From positions 1 through 37,084 of the forward strand of contig REEM01000092.1 in assembly GCA_007695055.1 (NCBI GenBank): 37,084 nucleotides of DNA. Direction: 5' to 3'. Positions 1-8,121 of this stretch are shown here, piece by piece. Numbering within the stretch: the stretch's first letter is position 1; each line of letters opens with the position of its first letter. The stretch comes from Spirochaetaceae bacterium. GTDB taxonomy: Bacteria > Spirochaetota > Spirochaetia > DSM-27196 > SLAA01. The position numbers and the translations under genes are program-made. The notes beneath the pieces were generated by a model. It did not search any database. It was not told where the DNA came from and saw only the letters and a list, made by a program, of their open reading frames with translations.

Positions 1-1
1 C

Positions 2-280
2 CTTCCGGCAACATTGCGGTATCGCGAGGGGCCAGAGACAGAAACAGCCCTCGTGCTTGGTATATCGACCCTCAGCTCCGAAGGCCTTAAACCGGAGATT
101 GAGGCTCTTGCAGTTGAAGATAGGTGGTTGAGGTCACGTAGGAGCGATTCCGGGGCTTGGGGTTTTACGGTGTCGAGACCTATACAGCTCACCCTGACAT
201 GGTTGTGGGAAAATAATGACCCGGTGCAGGACACAAGGGATGAGCCGTGTGGACTGCATCAACACCAAGGACGTCTCTAA
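2..280 (+). CDS. 3' end of an unidentified protein (5' end outside window)
   Basis: An open frame runs from the left edge to a TAA at 278-280. The ORF track starts it at a TTG at 14, but the frame stays open to the edge, so a longer gene entering from the left is likelier. The translation has G-rich first codon positions and ordinary composition (motif DSGAWGFTVS), which suggests real coding sequence. I recognise no family. It converges on the GGDEF gene, and the two stop codons overlap by two bases. It could be a chance ORF; the support is codon pattern only. Confidence 0.35.
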   Translation, partial: LPATLRYREGPETETALVLGISTLSSEGLKPEIEALAVEDRWLRSRRSDSGAWGFTVSRPIQLTLTWLWENNDPVQDTRDEPCGLHQHQGRL

Positions 281-2145
281 GCTCCAGCCTCACAGTGTGC
301 AAGCACTACTTGGTTCCGTCCAGCCTCTTTCGCACGATACAGTGCCGCATCGGCTGCCTCGGCAATAGACAAGGCGTCGGAGCAGACTGGGAATCCGGCA
401 ATGCCGCAACTAAAGGTGACACTGAACTCCTCTTCTCCGGCTCTGTGGCGAATATGCGAGAAGCTCTCACGAATGTCATCAAGGAGGCGTTTAGCCTGAG
501 TGGTGCCTACATCAAACAGAATAACCGCAAACTCCTCACCACCGTAGCGACCAATTACGTCGGTCTTTCGCAGCCGTTGTTGCAGAAGACGGGCAAGGCT
601 TTTGAGAACCCGGTCACCGCTATAATGCCCGTAAATATCGTTCACCCGTTTAAAGCGGTCAAGATCAATCATAGCAAAGGACATTTCCCGACCTATTCTA
701 TTTGCACGCTGCATCTCCAGACTCAGGCTTCCTTTCAGATTGGAGTGATTCAAAAGGCCGGTCAGGGAGTCGCGTTCCATGAAGTAACGCATGCTGCGAG
801 TTCGCTCAGCACGCAGCGACACCGCCTTGATCAGGTGTTCCGGCTTCACCGGTTTAACCAGAAAGTCGTCGGCGCCGGATCCAATTGCCAGTAGCTGTTT
901 CTCGCGGTCGTTCTCTGCCGAGGTGAACACAATGGGAACTGCAACAAAGGAGTCCTGTTGACGAATGATTCGTGTGAGTTCAATCCCGTCGCAACCCGGC
1001 ATGTAAAGATCCATGAGGATAAGCTCAGGTCGTGACTCTATCATTACCGACACAACCTGTGCGGGATCGGAAACCACCGATGTGATCATGCCTGCTTGCT
1101 GCAAAATAAGCGCGGTGTGAGACACCTGCTCCTGGTCGTCGTCGATTATGAGAACGTGATACGGCTCGTTGGTTCCGGCTCCCCGTAGCCCGTCTACACG
1201 ATCAATAACCACCGAGATATCAACAGGTGGGGAAAAGAAGGCTGTCCCACCCGCGCGCACAGCCCGTAGGCGAGCGGCAAAGTCGTCACGATCCGAAATA
1301 AAGACCACCACGCACCCAAAACCAGGCCGACATGTGAGCTGCTGGAGCCGTTCCTCGAGACCTGGCATTTTGTCGAGTAGAGCAAAATCACACAGAATGA
1401 TCTTGTCCTTGATCTCGGGGCCTAAGCCTACGGTTACGGCGGAGAAGTCCAGCTCCTGAACTGAGCCAATTTTGTGAACCGGCATCCTGAAGAAACCGAG
1501 CTGAGCCTCGAGATCAGGAATAAGCGCTGGGTCGTCATCCAGCTGATACACCACAAAGCTGTCTGCGTCCTTCCCATTTGGCTCGCTTTCGGGGCCAACT
1601 GGGAGCAGGGTTCCGGTATCGTCATAGTCGTGCTCATCTTCCAGATCCTGGGTAGCGGCGCCGCTTGTTTCCTGGGGAGCATGATCTCTCTTGGAAGCTG
1701 TGTGTTCTTCGGAGTTCTGGCTGAGTTGCGGCTCCACACCTTCATCATGATCTCCCGGTTCGCGAACATAGGAGCGTACTGCCGCAAGGAGCGCTGTGTG
1801 GGCCGCGTCGAAACTCGGCCGAACAGCCTGGGTCAAGTCTGCAGTGGCTGGGCCTTGTGGGCTGTCGATGAAGGGTTCAAGCAGTTCTTCAAAGTAGCGT
1901 GCCGCTGCCGAAAGCTCGGCAAAGCCAAAGGTAGCACCAGTACCAGCAAGTTTGTGGAGTTCATTACGCAGGAGTGCGAGCAAGGTCTTGGTTTCTCCGG
2001 CTGCATCCGGTCGGTCACTGCTAAACCCCGCAAAAATTGCACTATAGGTATCATAGATGAGTGCAAGTTTTTCAGGGAGCTGATCCGCAAACTTTGCACT
2101 CAGGGCTTCTAAGCGCGCTCGCATTCGATCGGAGTACTGTGCCAT
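277..2145 (-). CDS. Hpt-REC(degenerate)-REC-GGDEF response regulator / diguanylate cyclase
   Basis: This predicted cytoplasmic diguanylate cyclase (2 GTP to c-di-GMP) is built as a phosphorelay protein. An N-terminal Hpt-like helical domain (about residues 10-120) has the candidate phospho-His in ELHKLAGTGATFGF. An acidic, low-complexity linker (about 150-195) follows. Next is a degenerate receiver-like domain (about 200-320) without a clean Asp pocket, then a canonical REC (about 330-445) with IIDDD, MDLYMPGCDG and the conserved Lys in FLVKP. The C-terminal GGDEF domain has RDSLTGLLNH and an intact active loop, RYGGEEF. I place the start at ATG 2145 (MAQYSDRM), which opens the Hpt domain. 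The track's 2211 start adds 22 residues of unlikely leader. It is transcribed away from the DtxR gene. No sensor kinase is adjacent, so its input is unknown. Confidence 0.85.
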   Translation of the reverse strand: MAQYSDRMRARLEALSAKFADQLPEKLALIYDTYSAIFAGFSSDRPDAAGETKTLLALLRNELHKLAGTGATFGFAELSAAARYFEELLEPFIDSPQGPATADLTQAVRPSFDAAHTALLAAVRSYVREPGDHDEGVEPQLSQNSEEHTASKRDHAPQETSGAATQDLEDEHDYDDTGTLLPVGPESEPNGKDADSFVVYQLDDDPALIPDLEAQLGFFRMPVHKIGSVQELDFSAVTVGLGPEIKDKIILCDFALLDKMPGLEERLQQLTCRPGFGCVVVFISDRDDFAARLRAVRAGGTAFFSPPVDISVVIDRVDGLRGAGTNEPYHVLIIDDDQEQVSHTALILQQAGMITSVVSDPAQVVSVMIESRPELILMDLYMPGCDGIELTRIIRQQDSFVAVPIVFTSAENDREKQLLAIGSGADDFLVKPVKPEHLIKAVSLRAERTRSMRYFMERDSLTGLLNHSNLKGSLSLEMQRANRIGREMSFAMIDLDRFKRVNDIYGHYSGDRVLKSLARLLQQRLRKTDVIGRYGGEEFAVILFDVGTTQAKRLLDDIRESFSHIRHRAGEEEFSVTFSCGIAGFPVCSDALSIAEAADAALYRAKEAGRNQVVLAHCEAGA

Positions 2146-2264
2146 TCGCGGAGGGTCTCCCTTGGGGGTAGTTTCTAATACCACTCGCGTAACAATAACC
2201 TGAAACCTCAATTTGAATCAACTAAACTTGCACAAGAGCGGGATATCGGTTAACATTTACGCAC

Positions 2265-2750
2265 ATGGTGAGTGAAATAAATCTAAGTACCAGTTTAGAA
2301 AACTACCTCGAAGCAATTCTCGTCCTGGAGCGTCGCAACCGAGTTGCACGTGTTAAGGATATTGCTGAGCATCTGAGCGTTCAAATGCCTTCAGTTACCG
2401 GAGCTGTGAAGAACCTGCGCGAAAAAGGGCTCATTAACTATGAGAAGAACTCCTTTATTAGCCTTACCCCCGAGGGAATGCAAATAGCACGGGCAATTGA
2501 ACGCCGCCACTCGGTGTTACAGTGCTTCTTGGAGAACGTCCTGCTCGTTGATACGGAACAGGCGACAGATATTGCCTGCAAAATGGAGCATGCGCTTGAC
2601 ACCGAGACCGCCGAGAAGCTCTGTAACAGTATAAAGTACTTCACCAACGAGATTCTCACGCGGCAAGATCTTTCCAAGGAGCAGTGGCAGGAAATTCTGA
2701 CCTCTCGTCGAACACCCTGCACAATTTGTCATTCATGGCCCACATCGTAA
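2265..2750 (+). CDS. DtxR/MntR-family metal-dependent transcriptional regulator
   Basis: This 161-residue protein has a winged helix-turn-helix at the N-terminus (about 8-65: NYLEAILVLE, then VKDIAEHLSVQMPSVTGAVKNL). A metal-binding/dimerisation region follows, with the typical RRHSVLQCFLENVL and MEHALDTETAEKL segments. This is the layout of short MntR-like members that lack the SH3-like C-terminal domain. Such proteins bind Mn2+ or Fe2+ and repress metal uptake or activate efflux genes; the target here is not visible. The 3' end overlaps the pyrK start by 16 bp, so the last residues (CTICHSWPTS) are read in another frame inside pyrK. That overlap suggests co-transcription with pyrKD, an unusual pairing. 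No strong Shine-Dalgarno precedes ATG 2265, and GTG 2268 is an alternative. Confidence 0.85.
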   Translation: MVSEINLSTSLENYLEAILVLERRNRVARVKDIAEHLSVQMPSVTGAVKNLREKGLINYEKNSFISLTPEGMQIARAIERRHSVLQCFLENVLLVDTEQATDIACKMEHALDTETAEKLCNSIKYFTNEILTRQDLSKEQWQEILTSRRTPCTICHSWPTS

Positions 2751-3511
2751 CCAGCGTTCTTGAGAATCGTCCTGTCGCCCAAGACTACTATGAGCTCAGG
2801 ATGGCTTGGCCGTCATGGGCTCCAGCACCCCAGCCAGGTCAATTTCTGACGCTGCGGACGGTAGATGGGCCGGTACCGTTGCTCCGGCGTCCCTTTGCAT
2901 TCTCGGGTTTTGACCGTGCTGACAGCGCGGCGAGTATCATTTACCAGCGGCGAGGCCATGCAACGACGCTCATGACCGCGAAGAGACCCTTTGATCCCTT
3001 TGATATTCTCGCGCCCCTCGGCAACGGCTTTCCCGACCCGAAATCTGGACGCAGACCCATACTCATTGCCGGGGGAATTGGCATGGGACCTATGCTATTC
3101 CTAGCCGAACGACTCGCACAGACACCCTACCCCGGAATTCTCATTATTGGCGCTCGCTCCGCGCAGTATCTGCCACGGGTTGTGCTCTCGCGTTCTGTAC
3201 AGACAATACTCTGCACAGACGACGGATCGGCAGGACGCAAGGGCACAGCGGTGGACATTGCGCGTGAAGAGATTCGCCAGGAAGGCTGTGCACCGGAACT
3301 CTACCTGTGCGGTCCCCACGGAATGCTCGCGGCAGGACATGCTCTTGCCGAGGAGCTTGATGCACCGTCATGGGTTGCCATGGAGCAAACCATGGGATGC
3401 GCCGTCGGCGCCTGTATGGGTTGTGTCGTTCGAGTTCATGGCGGAGAGGAGTATGCGCGAGTGTGCATGGAAGGCCCTGTGTTCGACTCCAGGACAATCA
3501 TATGGACCTGA
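2735..3511 (+). CDS. pyrK: Dihydroorotate dehydrogenase B (NAD+), electron transfer subunit
   Basis: PyrK passes electrons from the PyrD FMN site through FAD and a [2Fe-2S] cluster to NAD+ in pyrimidine biosynthesis. The protein has a ferredoxin-reductase-type FAD-binding barrel (RRPFAFSGF), a nucleotide-binding domain with GGIGMGPMLFLAERL, and C-terminal cysteines in GCAVGACMGCVV plus a later ARVCMEGP, which fit a four-Cys [2Fe-2S] site. ATG 2735 (MAHIVTSVLENRP) is chosen over the track start at 2684 because it matches the family N-terminus. The end overlaps pyrD by 10 bp, so the two subunits are translationally linked. Length (258 aa) is normal. Confidence 0.93.
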   Translation: MAHIVTSVLENRPVAQDYYELRMAWPSWAPAPQPGQFLTLRTVDGPVPLLRRPFAFSGFDRADSAASIIYQRRGHATTLMTAKRPFDPFDILAPLGNGFPDPKSGRRPILIAGGIGMGPMLFLAERLAQTPYPGILIIGARSAQYLPRVVLSRSVQTILCTDDGSAGRKGTAVDIAREEIRQEGCAPELYLCGPHGMLAAGHALAEELDAPSWVAMEQTMGCAVGACMGCVVRVHGGEEYARVCMEGPVFDSRTIIWT

Positions 3512-4407
3512 GTGTTCGCATTGGCTCGGGCACCTTACCAAATCCGGTAGGAGTTGCATCCGGCACATTCGGATACGGAAGCGAGTACGAGAAACTTATT
3601 GACCTCAGCATTATTGGGGCACTGTACACCAAGGCTGTGACTCCAGAGCCGCGCCCCGGAAACGCAACTCCACGCATTATTGAAACAGCAGCCGGGATGC
3701 TCAACTCTATTGGCTTAGCGAATAACGGTCTTGCAGGGTTTAAAACAGCAAAGATACCTTACCTTCGCACGCTCCCCTGCCCAGCAGTGGTGAATGTCGC
3801 AGGTTCCAAGGGTGATGACTACGCAAAGGTTATTGAGGAGCTCGCTGGTGAGGACTGCATTTGGGGTTGGGAGGTAAATCTCTCATGTCCCAACGTCAAA
3901 ACAGGCGGACTGGCACTTGGAACTGATCCGACCGAGGTTGAGCAACTCACCTCCCGCCTACGCAAACTCAGTTCAAAGCCGCTCATTATTAAGCTCACAC
4001 CAAACGTCACCGACATCACCGCCATTGCACGTGCAGCCGAGTCCGGGGGCGCAGATGCGGTATCCTGCATTAATACTCTTGTGGGAATGGTTATCGACAC
4101 GAAAGCACTGCGGCCGGTTCTGCCAGGCAAGACCGGTGGTCTTTCTGGCCCGGCTATTCTTCCGGTTGGGCTCGCCGCAGTATACCGGGTAGCTCGCGCC
4201 GTCACTATTCCGGTTGTGGGGCTTGGCGGAATAACCGAGGCCGACCACGCAATTCAGTACCTGCTCGCTGGGGCGCATGCTATTCAAATTGGAACCGCCA
4301 ACTTCATTGACCCGACAGTGCACCAGAAAGTCCTTGACGGTATTCAGGCCTTTGCGGTGCTGCACAACTTGCAGTCCATCCCGGATTTCCATCAGTTCAT
4401 TGAGTAG
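3502..4407 (+). CDS. pyrD: Dihydroorotate dehydrogenase B (class 1B), catalytic subunit
   Basis: This FMN-dependent TIM-barrel enzyme oxidises dihydroorotate to orotate. Class 1B is indicated by pyrK immediately upstream and by the sequence itself: an N-terminal GTLPNPVGVASGTFGYG, the NLSCPNVKTGG motif, LIIKLTPNVTD, and the C-terminal phosphate/FMN-binding stretch VVGLGGITEADHAIQYLLAG. The start is ATG 3502 (MDLSVRIG). The 44 extra N-terminal residues in the track are the pyrK sequence read in another frame. Length is 301 aa, normal for the class. The stop is TAG, which matters for interpreting the amber codon in eutH. It converges with queG, with only 19 bp between the stops. Confidence 0.95.
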   Translation: MDLSVRIGSGTLPNPVGVASGTFGYGSEYEKLIDLSIIGALYTKAVTPEPRPGNATPRIIETAAGMLNSIGLANNGLAGFKTAKIPYLRTLPCPAVVNVAGSKGDDYAKVIEELAGEDCIWGWEVNLSCPNVKTGGLALGTDPTEVEQLTSRLRKLSSKPLIIKLTPNVTDITAIARAAESGGADAVSCINTLVGMVIDTKALRPVLPGKTGGLSGPAILPVGLAAVYRVARAVTIPVVGLGGITEADHAIQYLLAGAHAIQIGTANFIDPTVHQKVLDGIQAFAVLHNLQSIPDFHQFIE

Positions 4408-4426
4408 TCAGTCTCACGTTAGGTGT

Positions 4427-5518
4427 TTATGCATCCTGGATGAGACGCTCCCGTGCATGCGCTGCTGCTTGGGCTACCAGCTCATCCTCATCTGAACTCA
4501 GCCTCAGTAAATCATCAAGCAGCTCTTGCGCACCAAGGTTAGCCGCGGCTACACAGGCGTTGCGCAGCATGCCACGACGACCTGATCGCATGAGCGGTGA
4601 GCCGCCGAAGCGGGCAGTCATTTCCTCATGTGTTTTGATCCTGAGAATCTCGCTGAGCGAAATTGCGTCACCTGCAATGGACATAAGGAGATCAGGTTCG
4701 GTAGTAGGACGACGCACAGCATTCAGCGGGCACACTTCCTGACAAAGGTCGCACCCGAAAACCATGTCACCTAATGCCTCTTGCAGATCCACTGGAATGA
4801 GTCCCTTGTGCTCAATTGTCAGATATGAGATGCAGCTTCGTGCATCCATTCTATAGGGTGCGCTCAAGGCCCCAGTTGGACATACATTGATACACGCTCG
4901 ACAGCCCCGCGGACATCCCTGACCGGCCGGAACTGTCACAAAGTCCGGAAACTGGTGGGTACTCAGCACCTCACCCAAAAAGAAATAGCTGCCGTAGAGA
5001 GGAGAAATGGACAAGGTATTGCGCCCGGTAACACAGGCACCAGTGGCGGCGGCAAAACTGCGCTCGGCCAAGGGCCCTGAGTCGGTGAACCTGCGGAATG
5101 AGTCCTCGGGATAGGTCTGCTGTAGCTGTTGGAGTATGTGGAGCAGCTTTTTGCCAAAGGTTTTATGGTAGTCCCGGCCGCGGGCGTAGCGTGCTATGCG
5201 ACCGGATGCTGGCGCGGCGTCGAGCTTCCTGCCGCTGCCCGCGTCAACGGCGTCCTCACGATAGTAGTTGAGACCAAACATGAGCACCGATCGACAGTTA
5301 GGCAACAAGGTTTCGGCCCGGTACTTGAGTGGCGCAAACTTGGCAAGGTAGTTCATGTCACCGTGATTCCCCGAGGCAATGAACTCTTGATACTCGCCCT
5401 CAAGCCTGGCCAACTCTTCCGGGGCGTCAGGCTGTGGGCCACACACACCTAAAAGCGTCACACCTAACTCTTCAGCGTCGGCTACAACCCGTTTGAGCTC
5501 TGGAGGCACATGGTTCAT
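4427..5518 (-). CDS. queG: Epoxyqueuosine reductase
   Basis: QueG performs the last step of queuosine tRNA modification, reducing epoxyqueuosine to queuosine with cobalamin and two [4Fe-4S] clusters. The ferredoxin-like cysteines are visible in CPRGCRACINVCPTGAL and GCDLCQEVCPLN, with the family signature SYLTIEHKG between them. C-terminal helical HEAT-like repeats are present (SSDEDELVAQAAAHARERL). At 363 aa the length fits. The ATG overlaps the nth stop by 4 bp (ATGA), giving tight coupling. It is another cobalamin-dependent enzyme in a window that also carries the B12-dependent EutBC. Confidence 0.93.
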   Translation of the reverse strand: MNHVPPELKRVVADAEELGVTLLGVCGPQPDAPEELARLEGEYQEFIASGNHGDMNYLAKFAPLKYRAETLLPNCRSVLMFGLNYYREDAVDAGSGRKLDAAPASGRIARYARGRDYHKTFGKKLLHILQQLQQTYPEDSFRRFTDSGPLAERSFAAATGACVTGRNTLSISPLYGSYFFLGEVLSTHQFPDFVTVPAGQGCPRGCRACINVCPTGALSAPYRMDARSCISYLTIEHKGLIPVDLQEALGDMVFGCDLCQEVCPLNAVRRPTTEPDLLMSIAGDAISLSEILRIKTHEEMTARFGGSPLMRSGRRGMLRNACVAAANLGAQELLDDLLRLSSDEDELVAQAAAHARERLIQDA

Positions 5519-6156
5519 GGGAGTAACCCCTGCTCCTTAGCAGCATGCTCGCAGAGATCCAAAAGCACACAGCTACAGCAGCGCGGTGCGCGAGAGAGAC
5601 ACACGACTCGGCCGTGTTTGTTCACCAACATCGATAGCGGAGACTGAAGATCTTCAGGAATTACACTGAGCAGTTCCCGCTCCAGAGCATCCGCATTCGT
5701 AGCCTGACCAAAACCCAGGCGGCGCATAACTCGGCCAAAATGTGTATCCACGATAATTGCTGGCAGGCCGAAAACATGGCTGCGAATAACGTTGGCCGAC
5801 TTCCGCCCCACCCCGGGCAAGGTGGTAAGTGCTGACATCGACTGAGGCACCTGACCGTGAAACTCCTTCACGAGTACTGCGGCCGCACCCTGAATATGCG
5901 CGGCCTTGCTGCGATAAAACCCGGTGCTCTTGATAATATCTTCAACCTCGGAGCGTGCAGCTGCGGCAAGGGCGGCCGCGTCCGGAAAGCGGGCAAAGAG
6001 CACCGGCGTAACCTTGTTTACCTGCAGGTCGGTGGTCTGAGCCGAGAGAATCACTCCAATGAGCAACTCAAAAGGTGAGTTGTAGTCAAGAAAGGAAATG
6101 ATACTCCCGTACTCGGCAACGAGTCTGCGATGTATTTCTTGCAGCTTCCGGTGCAA
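5515..6156 (-). CDS. nth: Endonuclease III, DNA glycosylase/AP lyase
   Basis: This base-excision repair enzyme removes oxidised pyrimidines and cleaves AP sites. The helix-hairpin-helix with the catalytic Lys is TLPGVGRKSANV, the catalytic Asp is in IIVDTHFGRVMRRLG, and the C-terminal [4Fe-4S] ligands show exact Cx6Cx2Cx5C spacing (CLSRAPRCCSCVLLDLC). I choose the TTG at 6156, which gives 213 aa, close to the E. coli length. It has a GAGGA about 10 bp upstream and starts just after the chemoreceptor stop codon. The track start at 6243 would add 29 residues overlapping the chemoreceptor gene. The 3' end overlaps queG by 4 bp. Confidence 0.93.
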   Translation of the reverse strand: MHRKLQEIHRRLVAEYGSIISFLDYNSPFELLIGVILSAQTTDLQVNKVTPVLFARFPDAAALAAAARSEVEDIIKSTGFYRSKAAHIQGAAAVLVKEFHGQVPQSMSALTTLPGVGRKSANVIRSHVFGLPAIIVDTHFGRVMRRLGFGQATNADALERELLSVIPEDLQSPLSMLVNKHGRVVCLSRAPRCCSCVLLDLCEHAAKEQGLLP

Positions 6157-6160
6157 GGAA

Positions 6161-7483
6161 TTAGCTTCCTCGGATCCGCTGTACAACTTGTTGAATTCCT
6201 TCTTGTAGCCGTTTGACCTTCTCAGACAGGCCGTCGGCGACACCGTCTATACGGCGCACAGCCTCGGACGACTGTTCGGCCGCCTGACGAACATCACCCA
6301 CAGCTTCGTTCGCCTCACGCGCCGCCTCTGCTGTTGTCTGGCAGTTACTTGTTATGTCCTGACTCGCACTTGCCTGCTGTTCGACCGCCCCCGCAACCTC
6401 GGAGTTGATCACGTTCAAGTGCTCAATTGTGCTGAGTATCCGGTTAATGGCCTCCACCGCACCGCTACTTTGGTGTTGCAGGGCCTTAATTTGCGCAGAG
6501 ATCCGGTCTGTTGCCTCTCCTGTCTGCCGTGCCAAGGACTTAACCTCGTTGGCAACAACCGCAAATCCTTGTCCAGCCTCACCGGCATGGGCAGCCTCTA
6601 TTGCCGCATTGAGTGCCAACAGATTTGTCTGTTCGGCTATTTCGGTTATGAGCTCGGCTATGCTGCTGATCTCCCGCGAGGCCTGTCCAAGCTCGGCCAT
6701 CTTGTCTGATGCAGCGCGTGCAGACTCCACCGCGTTCTCGGAGGTGCCAGCCGCATCTCGCATCTGCTTGCGAATATGTTCAATGCTGGCTGAAAGTTCC
6801 TCACTTCCAGAGGCAATAGTCTCTACTCCTGACTCTGCCTGCTGCGTTGAACGTGCCGCAATTCCTACTCGTTCAAAGGTGAACTTACCCGCTTCCTCTA
6901 CCTGTTCAACCACGGCCGAAAGCTGACTACCAGCCACTTGCAGATCTTCTACCAGAGCGGCCACGCCCTGCTCAAGCTCAGCAGCATGCCGCCCGGCGAC
7001 ATCACGCTCCTTTTCGCGCATTTCCTCGGCCATGTCATCCTGCTCGCAGCGGGCGCGTTCAGCGCGGATCATGGCTACAACATACAGCCGGGCAAGTTTA
7101 GCCAGTGGGCGAACCTCCTTGACGGGGCCGGTTACACCACACGTGGCAACACGATTGTTTTCAATATCAATAGCGACACTCACGCCTTCTTTCATGAACT
7201 TAGAACGCCTTGCCTCACGCGCAGTCACCGCAATTTCGTCAAGTTCACCGGCCATGATCTTAGCCCCGCCGCCATGGATTGTCCCCACTCGTTCACGAAC
7301 TACCGCGGCAACTATCTCGCCACGCTCGGCACAAAAGATCATCTGGTAGCCAAACTCTCCATGAAACTCATCACAGAGATCCTGCAGAAACTGCACCTGT
7401 ATACCACTTTCGGTGCAGCCGTTCACTACACCACTTTGCGGCTTCTCTTCATTTTTTACCTGACTCGTTTGTGCTGTCGACAT
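6161..7483 (-). CDS. Soluble methyl-accepting chemotaxis protein with a diacid-recognition-like sensor
   Basis: This is a 440-residue chemoreceptor with no membrane segment. The C-terminal half is a classic signalling coiled coil with the kinase-contact tip [31 protein letters not shown], split here as [15 protein letters not shown] and [12 protein letters not shown], flanked by long heptad-patterned helices. The N-terminal domain (about 25-145; [29 protein letters not shown]) resembles the putative sugar-diacid recognition domain of CdaR-type regulators; this assignment is by eye. It would be a cytosolic receptor for an internal metabolite. It is the first gene of a unit with nth and queG. 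A good minus-strand promoter lies about 215 bp upstream, and a GGGAG precedes the ATG. Confidence 0.85.
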   Translation of the reverse strand: MSTAQTSQVKNEEKPQSGVVNGCTESGIQVQFLQDLCDEFHGEFGYQMIFCAERGEIVAAVVRERVGTIHGGGAKIMAGELDEIAVTAREARRSKFMKEGVSVAIDIENNRVATCGVTGPVKEVRPLAKLARLYVVAMIRAERARCEQDDMAEEMREKERDVAGRHAAELEQGVAALVEDLQVAGSQLSAVVEQVEEAGKFTFERVGIAARSTQQAESGVETIASGSEELSASIEHIRKQMRDAAGTSENAVESARAASDKMAELGQASREISSIAELITEIAEQTNLLALNAAIEAAHAGEAGQGFAVVANEVKSLARQTGEATDRISAQIKALQHQSSGAVEAINRILSTIEHLNVINSEVAGAVEQQASASQDITSNCQTTAEAAREANEAVGDVRQAAEQSSEAVRRIDGVADGLSEKVKRLQEGIQQVVQRIRGS

Positions 7484-7696
7484 ATAGCGACTCTCCCTTC
7501 AGTTCTTCATTGTGCAGCTTGAGCTTTGCTAAGCCCTGCGGATTCGCTACACAACTCATCTGTGACTGTCTTGCACATTTTTACTTTCGCAGACAATGCA
7601 GCTGGTGTCGAGCCACTTAATGCGGACCATCAATTATAGCGTTACAAATGTCTCTTCTGCGCCACAGATTTGGAGCGCTTGTAAATCTTACACACC

Positions 7697-7724
7697 ATTG
7701 TACCGTGTGTTTACAGTCCGTCAA
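7697..7724 (-). promoter_or_regulatory. Candidate sigma70-type promoter for the chemoreceptor-nth-queG unit
   Basis: On the minus strand, TTGACG and TACAAT are separated by 16 bp. The start point would lie near 7690, leaving a leader of about 200 nt before the ATG at 7483. The rest of 7484-7696 contains no gene that I can support. Confidence 0.5.
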
Positions 7725-7792
7725 CACAAACCGTGGAAAAAGGTGCCGTAAATCGTGCCGGTGACCCTTCCATTTCATAATCCCACATGCAG

Positions 7793-7821
7793 TTGACCGA
7801 CATGAGCGTGGTCGTTATACT
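7793..7821 (+). promoter_or_regulatory. Promoter of tRNA-Pro
   Basis: TTGACC and TATACT are separated by exactly 17 bp, close to the sigma70 consensus and about 50 bp upstream of the tRNA-Pro 5' end. It probably also serves tRNA-Arg downstream. Confidence 0.75.
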
Positions 7822-7872
7822 ACCGTCTCAATGAAGATGTGAAGTATCTCATCAGGAGATGTCCATCAACAG

Positions 7873-7945
7873 CGGGATGTAGCCTAGGGGCTAAGGCGCC
7901 TGCTTTGGGAGCAGGAGATCGGAGGTTCGAATCCTCTCATCCCGA
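7873..7945 (+). tRNA. tRNA-Pro (anticodon TGG)
   Basis: The full cloverleaf can be drawn by eye. The acceptor stem CGGGATG pairs with CATCCCG, the anticodon stem CCTGC/GCAGG closes the loop TTTGGGA (anticodon TGG), and the T-arm is GGAGG-TTCGAAT-CCTCT. The discriminator base is A, as expected for tRNA-Pro. CCA is not encoded. Length is 73 nt. Confidence 0.93.
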
Positions 7946-8019
7946 TCGAGCATGAACCGGGCTTGGGGCCGCGTGTCACAACCCGGTGCCGACTCGAAAA
8001 GGCGGCTTTTAGGCCGTCG

Positions 8020-8043
8020 ATCCTGCAGCACCGTCTGCAGGAT
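8020..8043 (+). other. Perfect hairpin between the two tRNA genes
   Basis: ATCCTGCAG and CTGCAGGAT form a perfect 9-bp stem with a 6-nt loop, ending 4 bp before tRNA-Arg. There is no T-tract, so it is more likely a processing or spacing element in a tRNA-Pro/tRNA-Arg transcript than a terminator. Confidence 0.5.
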
Positions 8044-8047
8044 TCCA

Positions 8048-8121
8048 GCGCTCATAGCTCAGCCGGATAGAGCAACGGCCTTCTAAGCCGTAGGTCGGAG
8101 GTTCGAGTCCTCCTGGGCGCG
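8048..8121 (+). tRNA. tRNA-Arg (anticodon TCT)
   Basis: The acceptor stem GCGCTCA pairs with TGGGCGC (one G-T wobble). The anticodon stem ACGGC/GCCGT closes loop CTTCTAA, anticodon TCT (reads AGA/AGG). The T-arm is GGAGG-TTCGAGT-CCTCC and the discriminator is G. CCA is not encoded. The last 18 bp are duplicated twice more downstream as part of a 158-bp tandem repeat. Confidence 0.93.

Noticed and set aside
247-894. Plus-strand 215-aa ORF opposite the GGDEF gene
   Set aside because: It is antisense to a clear GGDEF domain, has no recognisable motif and no ribosome site.
1474-2112. Plus-strand 212-aa ORF
   Set aside because: It is antisense to the Hpt-REC region; the hydrophobic stretches come from the complement of acidic codons.
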